Of a stretch of 64,000 bases of DNA, positions 1 to 6,912 are shown in pieces. Source of the stretch: JAMQPK01 sp963761975 (GTDB taxonomy: Bacteria > Acidobacteriota > Vicinamibacteria > Vicinamibacterales > JAMQPK01); the NCBI GenBank assembly GCA_963761975.1, contig CAVXIR010000004.1:124001-188000 (forward strand). Reading direction: 5' to 3'. A program made the translations under genes and the position numbers. Each line of letters begins with the position of its first letter. Within the stretch, counting starts at the first letter, position 1. The notes under the pieces are model-generated. The model did no database searches and had not been told where the DNA came from. It worked only from the letters and a program-made list of their open reading frames with translations.

Positions 1-2279
1 GACGTGGGACTCGACGCGCCGCCAGTGTCGGGGAGAGGCTCTGGCTTGCCGCTGCCGTCGGCGCTGATTGTGTAGAGGCTGGCGCCGGCGTAGAGAAGTC
101 GCTTGCCGTCGGAAGACCAAATCGGCGAGTGGGCCCCGTCGAACGTCACCCGGGTGGGTGCCCCACGCACCGCATCGTAGACCCAGACGTCGCTGTTTTC
201 TCCAAGGTGACGTTTGGATGCCACTGCGATTCTCTGCCCGTCGGGCGAGACGCGCGGGCTTAAATACGATCCGGCGGCGGCGAATGTGAGGGGCGTGGCC
301 GCACCACTCCTGTCGACCCACTCCGGCGAACTCTGCAGACTCGGACTGATGCCGCCAGTGGCGTATAGCAGCGTCCCCGAGCTCGAGATCGCGAACTGTC
401 CCGCTCCCGTTTCGTCGTCGGTGTTCGGTGTGTTCGCACTTTGCATCACACCCTCAACGAGCGCGACCGGCGCGCCCGTCACTTGCGACGATCCGGGGTC
501 GAACGGCGTGGCCATCAGCGTCCCGGTCTTCATGTAGACGATGTGTCCCGTATTGACATAGCGGGCATCAGCGCCACCGGGAATCAGAACGCGCTGCTCA
601 CCTCCGTTGAGCGCGTACAGCACAACGCTCGACTTCTCCCATCGCCTTGCGGACCGATCCTCTTCAGTTATGCGTGTGAAAAGAAGGGCGTTCCCACCGG
701 GAAGGGGCTGTGGCAGTAGATGCCGTTCCCCGTCGCTCTTGGTGACTGAAGTTGGCGTTCCGCCAGCCGCAGACACTTTCGAAATGCCCGCGTCGGTGGA
801 AAAGAATATGCTCTCGTCTCCCCAACTTGCGCCCCAGGTGAGCCCTGGCGGCGCTTCGCCAATAGTTGCGGCGGGGCCTCCGTTTGCCGGCACCTTTTTA
901 ATTGTGGTGCCTGTCCAGAATCCGATCCACGCGCCGTCGGGTGAGAAAAACGGTGCGGTGCCACCTTCGGTGCCCGCGAGCGGTGTCGCCTCGCCGCGAT
1001 CGGCGGCGCGAGCAAAAAGCTGGGCGACGCCTCCCCTGGAGGCTGCGAATACAGCCAGTCTCCCATCGGGGGAGATCGCAAGTGCCGTGTGGACGGGCCG
1101 AACGGAGCCTGAGATTCGCGACCCTATCAAGTAGTCCGCGGGCGCGACGCCCATCTCCAATCGAGTCACGCCGACCGCGGAGGACCGCCGTCCAGGAAGA
1201 AGCGACGCGACGAGCACGCCGGCGAGCACCGCGCCGAGCGTGCCGGCCGCAGCCGTTCGCAACGACCACGACAGCCGCCGACGCCACGATGACGGTCCTG
1301 CGCTCGCAGGTGGCGCGAGCGCCGTTGGCGCCGCGCCCACTGGCGCACGCTCAGAGAGGAGAAAGCGCGCGACGGCGATGTCGCCGATACGCGCAATGCG
1401 ATCCTTTTCAAGGCATTGCTGGATCAGCGTGATGATATGCGGTGGGACGTCGGACGGAAACACAGCCCAATTGGGCGTTGACTTCACCACGGAGGCCATC
1501 GTCTCAGTAACGTCCTCACCCTCGAACGCGCGCTTGCCGGCAAGCATCTCAAACAACACGGCACCGAACGCCCACACATCCGTGCGTTTGTCTACCGGCC
1601 GCCCACGTGCCTGCTCTGGTGACATGTAGGCCGCCGTGCCGAGAATAATGCCCTGCCCGGTCATCGCGGCGGCGGTCAGCGTCGGAGAGTTCGAGAGATT
1701 TGCCTGCGAGGCAAAGCTCGAGATGCCCGAATCGGTGAGCTTCGCCAGTCCGAAGTCGAGAATCTTCACCGTGCCGTCATCGCGCACCTTGACGTTGGCC
1801 GGCTTCAGATCGCGATGGATGATGCCCTGCTCGTGCGCCGCTTCCAGGCCCGCCGCGATTTGCCGGGCGATAGACAACGTCTCATCGATTGGAATCGGCC
1901 CGAGCGCAATTCGATCCGCAAGGGTCGGGCCCTCGACGAGCTCCATGACAAGAGCCTTGACCGCGACCTGCTCTGAGCTTGTCGCCCCTCGACTCTGCTC
2001 GGGGCGACCCTGAGGCTCTCGAAGGGTCGAAGGGCCCGGATCTTCGAGCCCGTACACAGCGGCGATGTTTGCGTGATTCAGGGACGCGAGTACCTCGGCT
2101 TCCCGCTGAAAGCGCGCCAGCCGATCCGGGTCGGCTGCCAAGGCGGACGGAAGAATCTTTATCGCGACCTGACGTTTGAGCCGTGTATCGATCGCGCGGT
2201 ACACCTCTCCCATGCCTCCCGCACCGAGCGGCGCGACGATGTCGTAGGGGCCAAAGCGTGTTCCGGCTGGCACCGACAT
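1..2279 (-). CDS. Ser/Thr protein kinase with TolB/WD40-like C-terminal repeats (partial)
   Basis: A Hanks-type kinase that would phosphorylate Ser/Thr on unknown partners; about 759 residues are visible before the frame runs off the left edge. The Gly loop (GAGGMG, residues 19-24), the ATP lysine (VAIK, K41), HRDLKPAN near residue 155, DFGLAK near 174 and a SPEQARG-type activation segment are all present. A single membrane helix lies near residues 343-362. After it come beta-propeller-like repeats with SPDG motifs, typical of acidobacterial kinases with a periplasmic TolB/WD40-like sensor half. Residues of about 80-103 are an in-frame insertion derived from a palindromic repeat. The ATG at 2279 is preceded by TAGAAT at 2291-2286, six bases away, so the mRNA may be leaderless. 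The substrate is unknown. Confidence 0.9.
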   Translation of the reverse strand, partial: MSVPAGTRFGPYDIVAPLGAGGMGEVYRAIDTRLKRQVAIKILPSALAADPDRLARFQREAEVLASLNHANIAAVYGLEDPGPSTLREPQGRPEQSRGATSSEQVAVKALVMELVEGPTLADRIALGPIPIDETLSIARQIAAGLEAAHEQGIIHRDLKPANVKVRDDGTVKILDFGLAKLTDSGISSFASQANLSNSPTLTAAAMTGQGIILGTAAYMSPEQARGRPVDKRTDVWAFGAVLFEMLAGKRAFEGEDVTETMASVVKSTPNWAVFPSDVPPHIITLIQQCLEKDRIARIGDIAVARFLLSERAPVGAAPTALAPPASAGPSSWRRRLSWSLRTAAAGTLGAVLAGVLVASLLPGRRSSAVGVTRLEMGVAPADYLIGSRISGSVRPVHTALAISPDGRLAVFAASRGGVAQLFARAADRGEATPLAGTEGGTAPFFSPDGAWIGFWTGTTIKKVPANGGPAATIGEAPPGLTWGASWGDESIFFSTDAGISKVSAAGGTPTSVTKSDGERHLLPQPLPGGNALLFTRITEEDRSARRWEKSSVVLYALNGGEQRVLIPGGADARYVNTGHIVYMKTGTLMATPFDPGSSQVTGAPVALVEGVMQSANTPNTDDETGAGQFAISSSGTLLYATGGISPSLQSSPEWVDRSGAATPLTFAAAGSYLSPRVSPDGQRIAVASKRHLGENSDVWVYDAVRGAPTRVTFDGAHSPIWSSDGKRLLYAGASLYTISADGSGKPEPLPDTGGASSPT
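1969..2038. repeat. Palindromic intergenic-type repeat inside the kinase gene
   Basis: The arms GTCGCCCC (1981-1988) and GGGGCGAC (2001-2008) form a hairpin, flanked by CTGAG/TTCGA-type words. The stretch is read in frame as about 20 Pro/Ser/Arg/Gln-rich residues between the early beta strands of the kinase N-lobe. Confidence 0.6.
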
Positions 2280-2290
2280 GCGCAAATTCT

Positions 2291-2325
2291 AATCTGCCAA
2301 TCTGCCAATCTGCCAATCTGCCAAT
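2291..2325. repeat. Tandem 8-mer array (AATCTGCC x4)
   Basis: Four perfect copies of AATCTGCC plus a partial copy fill the gap between rsmE and the kinase gene. The last bases of the array overlap the TAGAAT box of the kinase. Related words appear at 30496-30603. Confidence 0.85.
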
Positions 2326-2334
2326 AGTGAATGC

Positions 2335-3069
2335 TCAAAGGTCCCGCCAGATGTAGCGAAGCACGGGGATCACAGCAGCCGCTGCGGCATCTGCCCGTAA
2401 CACTCGCCCGCCGAACGATAGCAGCCGCACACCCGCAGCGGCCGCGTCTGCGAGTTCCTGCGGATCCCAACCCCCTTCGGGACCAATGAACACGACCGCT
2501 GTCGACGGCCGCTGCCCTTCGAGGCTCGTCAACGCTGCGGTATCGATGCCCGTGCCGGGTTCGACGAACATCAACCGGGTGTCACCGGGTGTTGCCGTTA
2601 ACAGGTCACGAAATTCCCTGGTCTGATGCACGGGCGGCACGACCGCACGGCCACACTGCTTGACCGACGAGATGACCGTCCGATCCCAGCGATCCTGACG
2701 TCCTCCCGACTTCACCGCTTGCAACGGCACGTCGGTGCGCCGGCTGACGAACGGCTGGAGCGCGGTCACGCCGAGCATGACGGCATCGCGAATCACCCGA
2801 TCCATCTTGTCGCTCTTGAGAAGCGCCTGAGCGAGCGTCACCTCGACGCGCGGTTCCGACGCTGCCGAACGAGGCTCGACGACGCGGGCGCTCACCCGTT
2901 TGGTTGTGACCACCTCGACGCGCGCGAGTGCCTCGCGACCGCGGCCATCGAATACCGCAATGGCGTCGCCCGCCCGAAGCCGGATGACGCGCGCAAGGTG
3001 CGCGCCCTCTTCGTCCGGCAGCACGAATAGGCCCGTATCGGGAAATCCGGGCACGTAGAACCGATGCAC
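2335..3069 (-). CDS. rsmE: 16S rRNA (uracil1498-N3)-methyltransferase RsmE
   Basis: Methylates N3 of U1498 in 16S rRNA with S-adenosylmethionine. The 244-residue protein has an N-terminal PUA-like part (starts VHRFYVPG) and a C-terminal SPOUT knot with FIGPEGGW near residues 194-201 and the FGGRVLRADAA motif near 219, both family hallmarks. I chose the GTG at 3069 because it gives the normal family start; a longer in-frame start would add unrelated residues. TACAAT at 3081-3076 sits six bases upstream, so the transcript may be leaderless. It is divergent from the kinase at 3132 and reads toward the other kinase. Confidence 0.93.
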   Translation of the reverse strand: MHRFYVPGFPDTGLFVLPDEEGAHLARVIRLRAGDAIAVFDGRGREALARVEVVTTKRVSARVVEPRSAASEPRVEVTLAQALLKSDKMDRVIRDAVMLGVTALQPFVSRRTDVPLQAVKSGGRQDRWDRTVISSVKQCGRAVVPPVHQTREFRDLLTATPGDTRLMFVEPGTGIDTAALTSLEGQRPSTAVVFIGPEGGWDPQELADAAAAGVRLLSFGGRVLRADAAAAAVIPVLRYIWRDL

Positions 3070-3131
3070 GCGTCGATTGTATAGGCCCGAAGCCCGGTAG
3101 CCCGCAGCCTGAAGCCTGTATACTGCCTGCA
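3070..3131. promoter_or_regulatory. Divergent promoter region with two start-proximal -10 boxes
   Basis: On the minus strand TACAAT (3081-3076) lies six bases before the rsmE GTG. On the plus strand TATACT (3119-3124) lies seven bases before the kinase GTG. The 30-odd bases between them are a degenerate array of GCCCGAAG/CCTGAAG words. No clear -35 box or Shine-Dalgarno is visible on either side. Confidence 0.5.
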
Positions 3132-4124
3132 GTGTTCTTCCGTGGTCAGACCGTTGGGAAGTACAAAATCCTCTCTCCACTTGGCAGTGGCGGGTTCGGG
3201 ACGGTTTACCTCGCCGAAGACACGTGGATTCACAAGAAAGTCGCCATCAAGGTTCCCCACAAGCAGAATGTCGATTTCGGCGATCTCCTGCACGAGCCTC
3301 GCCTGCTGGCCTCGCTGAGCCATCCAAATATCGTTGCGATTCTCACGGCCGAGAAACAGGCGAACCTCTTCTTCATCGTGATGGAGTACGTGCCAGGCGA
3401 CACGCTCGAGACCGTCATCTCGCGCGACGGCAAACTCGATCTGGCACGCACACTCGACTACACCTGCCAGATCTGCAACGCGCTCGATCATGCGCACCAG
3501 CAGGGCGTCATTCATCGCGATCTGCGGCCCGGAAACGTGCTCGTCACCGATGGTGGGCTGCTGAAAGTGGCCGACTTCGGCACCTCGCGCTTCATCGAGC
3601 TCGCGGCTCATGGCACCACCGTCATCGGCAGCCCTCCTTACATGGCGCCCGAGCAGTTTCATGGCAAGACGGTCTTTGCGTCTGACATCTATTCGCTCGG
3701 CATCACGATGTACCAGATGCTGACGGGCGTGTTGCCCTACAACACCCCGGCGCCGGCCGATCTCGAAAAGCTGATGAAAGGTGAGCTGGTCTCGCCGCCG
3801 CGCACGCGAAATCCCAAGATCCCTGCGCCAATCAGCGACATCGTCATGAAGGCGGTCGCGCCGGACGTGAAAGCGCGCTACCAGCGTGCGAGCGACCTGC
3901 TGAACGATCTGCTTGCCGCCCGCGTCAGGCGGAAGACCCCGCGTGCCTTTGCCCGGAAAACGCCGACGACACCGCCGGTTGCCGTGTCACCTCCGGAGAC
4001 CGTGCAGGATATTCACATCCGTCTGCGCGCTCGCGAAACACCACAGCCACGTTTCTGCTGGCACTGCCGCAAGCCACTGCACGCACGATCTGGGCGCTGC
4101 CCGTTTTGTGGCGAAGCGCAGTAA
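3132..4124 (+). CDS. Ser/Thr protein kinase with C-terminal zinc ribbon
   Basis: A 330-residue cytosolic Hanks-type kinase. Visible: GSGGFG (18-23), VAIK with K40, HRDLRPGN (128-135), DFG (D148) and a MAPEQF activation segment. The catalytic loop has Arg where most family members have Lys (HRDLKPxN). After a Pro/Arg-rich linker the last 25 residues hold CWHC and CPFC pairs (C309/C312, C323/C326), a probable zinc ribbon. There is no membrane segment, so any signal is read in the cytosol. The GTG start follows a TATACT box by seven bases. It is followed by ilvE with no obvious functional link; substrates are unknown. Confidence 0.9.
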   Translation: MFFRGQTVGKYKILSPLGSGGFGTVYLAEDTWIHKKVAIKVPHKQNVDFGDLLHEPRLLASLSHPNIVAILTAEKQANLFFIVMEYVPGDTLETVISRDGKLDLARTLDYTCQICNALDHAHQQGVIHRDLRPGNVLVTDGGLLKVADFGTSRFIELAAHGTTVIGSPPYMAPEQFHGKTVFASDIYSLGITMYQMLTGVLPYNTPAPADLEKLMKGELVSPPRTRNPKIPAPISDIVMKAVAPDVKARYQRASDLLNDLLAARVRRKTPRAFARKTPTTPPVAVSPPETVQDIHIRLRARETPQPRFCWHCRKPLHARSGRCPFCGEAQ

Positions 4125-4148
4125 ATGCTAAGCTTTTCGTAGGAATTC

Positions 4149-4155
4149 AAAGGAG
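4149..4155 (+). promoter_or_regulatory. Strong Shine-Dalgarno of ilvE
   Basis: AAAGGAG ends eight bases before the ATG at 4164 and fixes the ilvE start. It contrasts with many genes here that have no SD. Confidence 0.8.
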
Positions 4156-4163
4156 CGCGAAGC

Positions 4164-5117
4164 ATGGCATTTGCGGGGACGGGAAAGATCTGGATGAACG
4201 GGAAGCTGGTGGATTGGAAAGACGCAACCATCCATGTGGCTTCGCACATCATCCACTACGGCAGCGGCGTTTTCGAAGGCGCGCGCATGTACGACACGCC
4301 GAAGGGCTCGGCGATTCTTCGTCTCGACGCGCACATGGCGCGGCTCGTCGCGTCGGCCAAGATCTACCGGATGGACTCGCCCTACACGCAGGAACAGCTC
4401 GAAAAGGCGGTCCTCGAGACCATTCGGGCCAACGGCTTCAAGGCGTGCTACATCCGTCCGCTCATGTATCGTGGATACAACGCGCTGGGTGTCAACCCGA
4501 CGCCCTGCCCCGTCGACGTCGCCATCATGGTCTGGGAGTGGGGCACGTACCTCGGCGCCGACGCGCTCGAGAAGGGCGTCGACGTGTGCGTGAGCTCGTG
4601 GAACCGGATGGCGCCGAACACATTTCCGTCGCTCTCGAAAACGTGTGGCAACTATGCCAATGCGGCCCTCATCCGCATGGAAGCCGAAGCGAACGGCTAC
4701 AGCGAAGGGATCGCACTCGATACGTTCGGCTATGTCAGCGAGGGCAGCGGCGAGAATATCTTCGTCGTCCGCAAGGGCGTTATCCACACGCCGCCGCTGA
4801 GCGCCTCGATTCTGCCGGGGATCACTCGTGAGATGGTGATGCAAGTCGCCGAGGACCTTGGCTATCGGGTGACCCAGGAGAACATTCCGCGCGAGTTGCT
4901 CTACATCGCCGACGAAGTGTTCTTTGTGGGCACCGCGGTCGAAATCACTCCAGTGCGCTCGGTCGACAAAATCCAGGTCGGCTCCGGACGCCGCGGACCG
5001 GTTACCGAGGCGATTCAGCGCCAGTTCCTCGATATCATCGCCGGCAAGGCTCCCGACACGCACAGCTGGCTGACGTACGTTCCGGAGATGGTCGCCGCGG
5101 GCCAGAAAACCCGCTAA
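4164..5117 (+). CDS. ilvE: Branched-chain amino acid aminotransferase
   Basis: PLP-dependent class IV aminotransferase that interconverts Val/Leu/Ile with their 2-oxo acids and glutamate; last step of branched-chain amino acid synthesis. The 317-residue length fits the short BCAT group. The PLP lysine is K159 in SKTCGNYANA, followed by the EGSGENIF phosphate-cup motif and LPGITRE near the cofactor. A strong SD sets the start at 4164. It stands alone between the zinc-ribbon kinase and pilT, and a hairpin terminator follows it. D-amino acid transaminase is an alternative in this fold family, but the motifs favour BCAT. Confidence 0.92.
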   Translation: MAFAGTGKIWMNGKLVDWKDATIHVASHIIHYGSGVFEGARMYDTPKGSAILRLDAHMARLVASAKIYRMDSPYTQEQLEKAVLETIRANGFKACYIRPLMYRGYNALGVNPTPCPVDVAIMVWEWGTYLGADALEKGVDVCVSSWNRMAPNTFPSLSKTCGNYANAALIRMEAEANGYSEGIALDTFGYVSEGSGENIFVVRKGVIHTPPLSASILPGITREMVMQVAEDLGYRVTQENIPRELLYIADEVFFVGTAVEITPVRSVDKIQVGSGRRGPVTEAIQRQFLDIIAGKAPDTHSWLTYVPEMVAAGQKTR

Positions 5118-5140
5118 ACAGCTGACCCTGAGCGACCGAT

Positions 5141-5166
5141 AAAGGGCTGAGGGCTCTCAGCCCTTT
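5141..5166 (+). terminator. Hairpin between ilvE and pilT
   Basis: A perfect 11-bp stem (AAAGGGCTGAG / CTCAGCCCTTT) with a 4-base loop, 23 bases after the ilvE stop. The T-run is only the TTT closing the stem. It ends four bases before the pilT ATG, so it could also affect pilT initiation. Confidence 0.65.
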
Positions 5167-5170
5167 ATCC

Positions 5171-6325
5171 ATGACCATCGACGAACTCCTCCGTGCGGCC
5201 GTGGCCAAGGGGGCGTCGGACCTTCATCTCAAGGTCGGCGCCTACCCGATGGCTCGTATATCCGGCCACCTCAGTCCCATCAGCGAAGAAAAGCGCCTGC
5301 TGAATGAAGACACGTTGGCGATGGGCGCCCACATGATGTCGCCCGAGCAGCGCGACAAATTCATCAAGGCCCAGGAAGTCGACCTCGCCTACAGCGTGGG
5401 CGGGCTCGGCCGTTTCCGCGTCAACATCTTCCAGCAGCGCGGGACCATGGGCATGGTGCTGCGCGTCATCCCGACCAAGATACGGACGGTTGACGACCTG
5501 CTGCTGCCGCAAGTGCTGCGCAATATTGCCGACGAGGAACGCGGGCTCGTGCTCGTGACCGGAACGACGGGCAGCGGCAAGAGCACGACGCTGGCGGCCA
5601 TGATCGAGCATATCAACAGCTCGCGCTCAACGCACGTGATGACGGTCGAAGACCCGATCGAGTTTCTGCACCGCGACAACCGCTCGATCGTCAATCAGCG
5701 CGAAGTATCGGTCGACACGCGTTCGTTTGCGCATGCGCTCCGCAGCGCGCTGCGTCAGGATCCCGACGTCATCCTCGTCGGCGAAATGCGCGACTTCGAG
5801 ACGATTGAGACGGCGCTGCTTGCGGCCGAAACCGGCCATCTCGTCTTCTCCACGCTTCACACGCTCGACGCGACGGAGACGATTAACCGCATCATAGCCG
5901 TCTATCCGCCCCATCAGCAGAAGCAGGTGCGCCTGCAGCTTGCCGCGGTTCTCAAGGCGGTCATCTCGCAGCGCCTGATTCCGCGCATCGACGACGGAGG
6001 CCGCGTGCCGGCGGTCGAAGTCCTCGTGGCCACGGCGTTCATCCGCGACTGCATCGTCGACAAGGAAAAAACGCACCTCATCAACGGCGCTATCAGTCAG
6101 GGCACGTCGCAGTACGGCATGCAGACCTTCGACCAGTCGATCTTCGGGCTCTACCAGCAGGGCTTCATCTCCCTTGAAGAGGGCCTGAGGTGGGCGTCCA
6201 ACGTCGACGAGTTCAAGCTGAAGGTGCAGGGCATCTCGACGACGGGCGATGCCGCACGCGATCAGATGGCGAGCAGCGTGACCAGCGGCTCAGAAATTCC
6301 AGGGCTGACGAGGTTTGGAGGGTAA
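5171..6325 (+). CDS. pilT: Type IV pilus retraction ATPase PilT
   Basis: Cytoplasmic hexameric ATPase that depolymerises type IV pili and powers twitching. In 384 residues it shows the N-terminal PilT domain (SDLHLKVG), Walker A GTTGSGKST (about 131-139), an Asp box, Walker B DPDVILVGEMRD and the His box STLHTLDATETINRI. The C-terminus lacks the added domain of GspE/PilB assembly ATPases. No other pilus genes are in the window. The ATG at 5171 sits just after a hairpin, with no visible SD. recX starts 14 bases downstream of the stop. Confidence 0.93.
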   Translation: MTIDELLRAAVAKGASDLHLKVGAYPMARISGHLSPISEEKRLLNEDTLAMGAHMMSPEQRDKFIKAQEVDLAYSVGGLGRFRVNIFQQRGTMGMVLRVIPTKIRTVDDLLLPQVLRNIADEERGLVLVTGTTGSGKSTTLAAMIEHINSSRSTHVMTVEDPIEFLHRDNRSIVNQREVSVDTRSFAHALRSALRQDPDVILVGEMRDFETIETALLAAETGHLVFSTLHTLDATETINRIIAVYPPHQQKQVRLQLAAVLKAVISQRLIPRIDDGGRVPAVEVLVATAFIRDCIVDKEKTHLINGAISQGTSQYGMQTFDQSIFGLYQQGFISLEEGLRWASNVDEFKLKVQGISTTGDAARDQMASSVTSGSEIPGLTRFGG

Positions 6326-6339
6326 TTTAGAATTCCTCG

Positions 6340-6834
6340 GTGAAGAAGGGCCGGCGACCCGAAGATCCAGACTCTTTTCAGGCTGCGTATTTGCGAGCGC
6401 TCCGTTGGATGATGGCGCGCGAGCTCTCCACGGCGCAGGTGCGATCGCGCCTTGTTGAGGCCGGATACAGCGACACCGCCATTACCGCAGCCGTTCAGCG
6501 TCTGACCGAGGATCGAACGATCGACGATCGACGCGCGGCAGCCGCCGTTGCCCGAACCGAGGCGCGCGTCCGGCACCACGGTCCCAGACGCGTGATGGGC
6601 AAGTTGATCGCGATGCAGATCGATCGCGATCTTGCGAAAGAGATCGTTCGAGAGCAGTTCGGCGACGAGGACGAAGAACGCCTGCTTGACGCCACGCTCG
6701 ATCGGCGGCTGCGCGGCAAGCCGGAACGGTTGAAGGATCCGGGCGAGCGTCGCAAAATCCTCGCCTACCTCGTCCGGCAGGGTTTCTCGGCGAGCGCCGC
6801 CGCGAGCGCGATTCGCAAGCGATCCAAACGTTGA
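6340..6834 (+). CDS. recX: RecA regulator RecX
   Basis: RecX binds RecA filaments and modulates recombination and the SOS response. The 164-residue product has three-helix RecX repeats: the first with RALRWMMARELSTAQVR and the last ending in YLVRQGFSASAAASAI. recX-alaS order is widespread, but the usual upstream recA is absent and pilT is there instead. The start is GTG; TAGAAT (6328-6333) lies six bases upstream, overlapping the end of pilT, so this gene probably has its own leaderless transcript. Confidence 0.85.
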   Translation: MKKGRRPEDPDSFQAAYLRALRWMMARELSTAQVRSRLVEAGYSDTAITAAVQRLTEDRTIDDRRAAAAVARTEARVRHHGPRRVMGKLIAMQIDRDLAKEIVREQFGDEDEERLLDATLDRRLRGKPERLKDPGERRKILAYLVRQGFSASAAASAIRKRSKR

Positions 6835-6837
6835 TTC

Positions 6838-6892
6838 GCGTCCTCGTCGCGCCGTCGTGTTCCTTTCGTGTCTTCGTGTCTTCGTCGTTCCA
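6838..6892. repeat. Degenerate TTCGTGTC word array
   Basis: The recX-alaS gap holds imperfect copies of TTCGTGTC/CGTCGT. It ends at the TAAAAT box (6896-6901), 11 bases before the alaS ATG. Related words (CGTGTC/ACACGG) recur at 59884-60010. Confidence 0.6.
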
Positions 6893-6912
6893 AAGTAAAA
6901 TGGTTCTCACCG

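Noticed and set aside
6868..6912. Upstream start for alaS
   Set aside because: It adds residues encoded by the word array and -10 region; the ATG at 6913 matches family N-termini.
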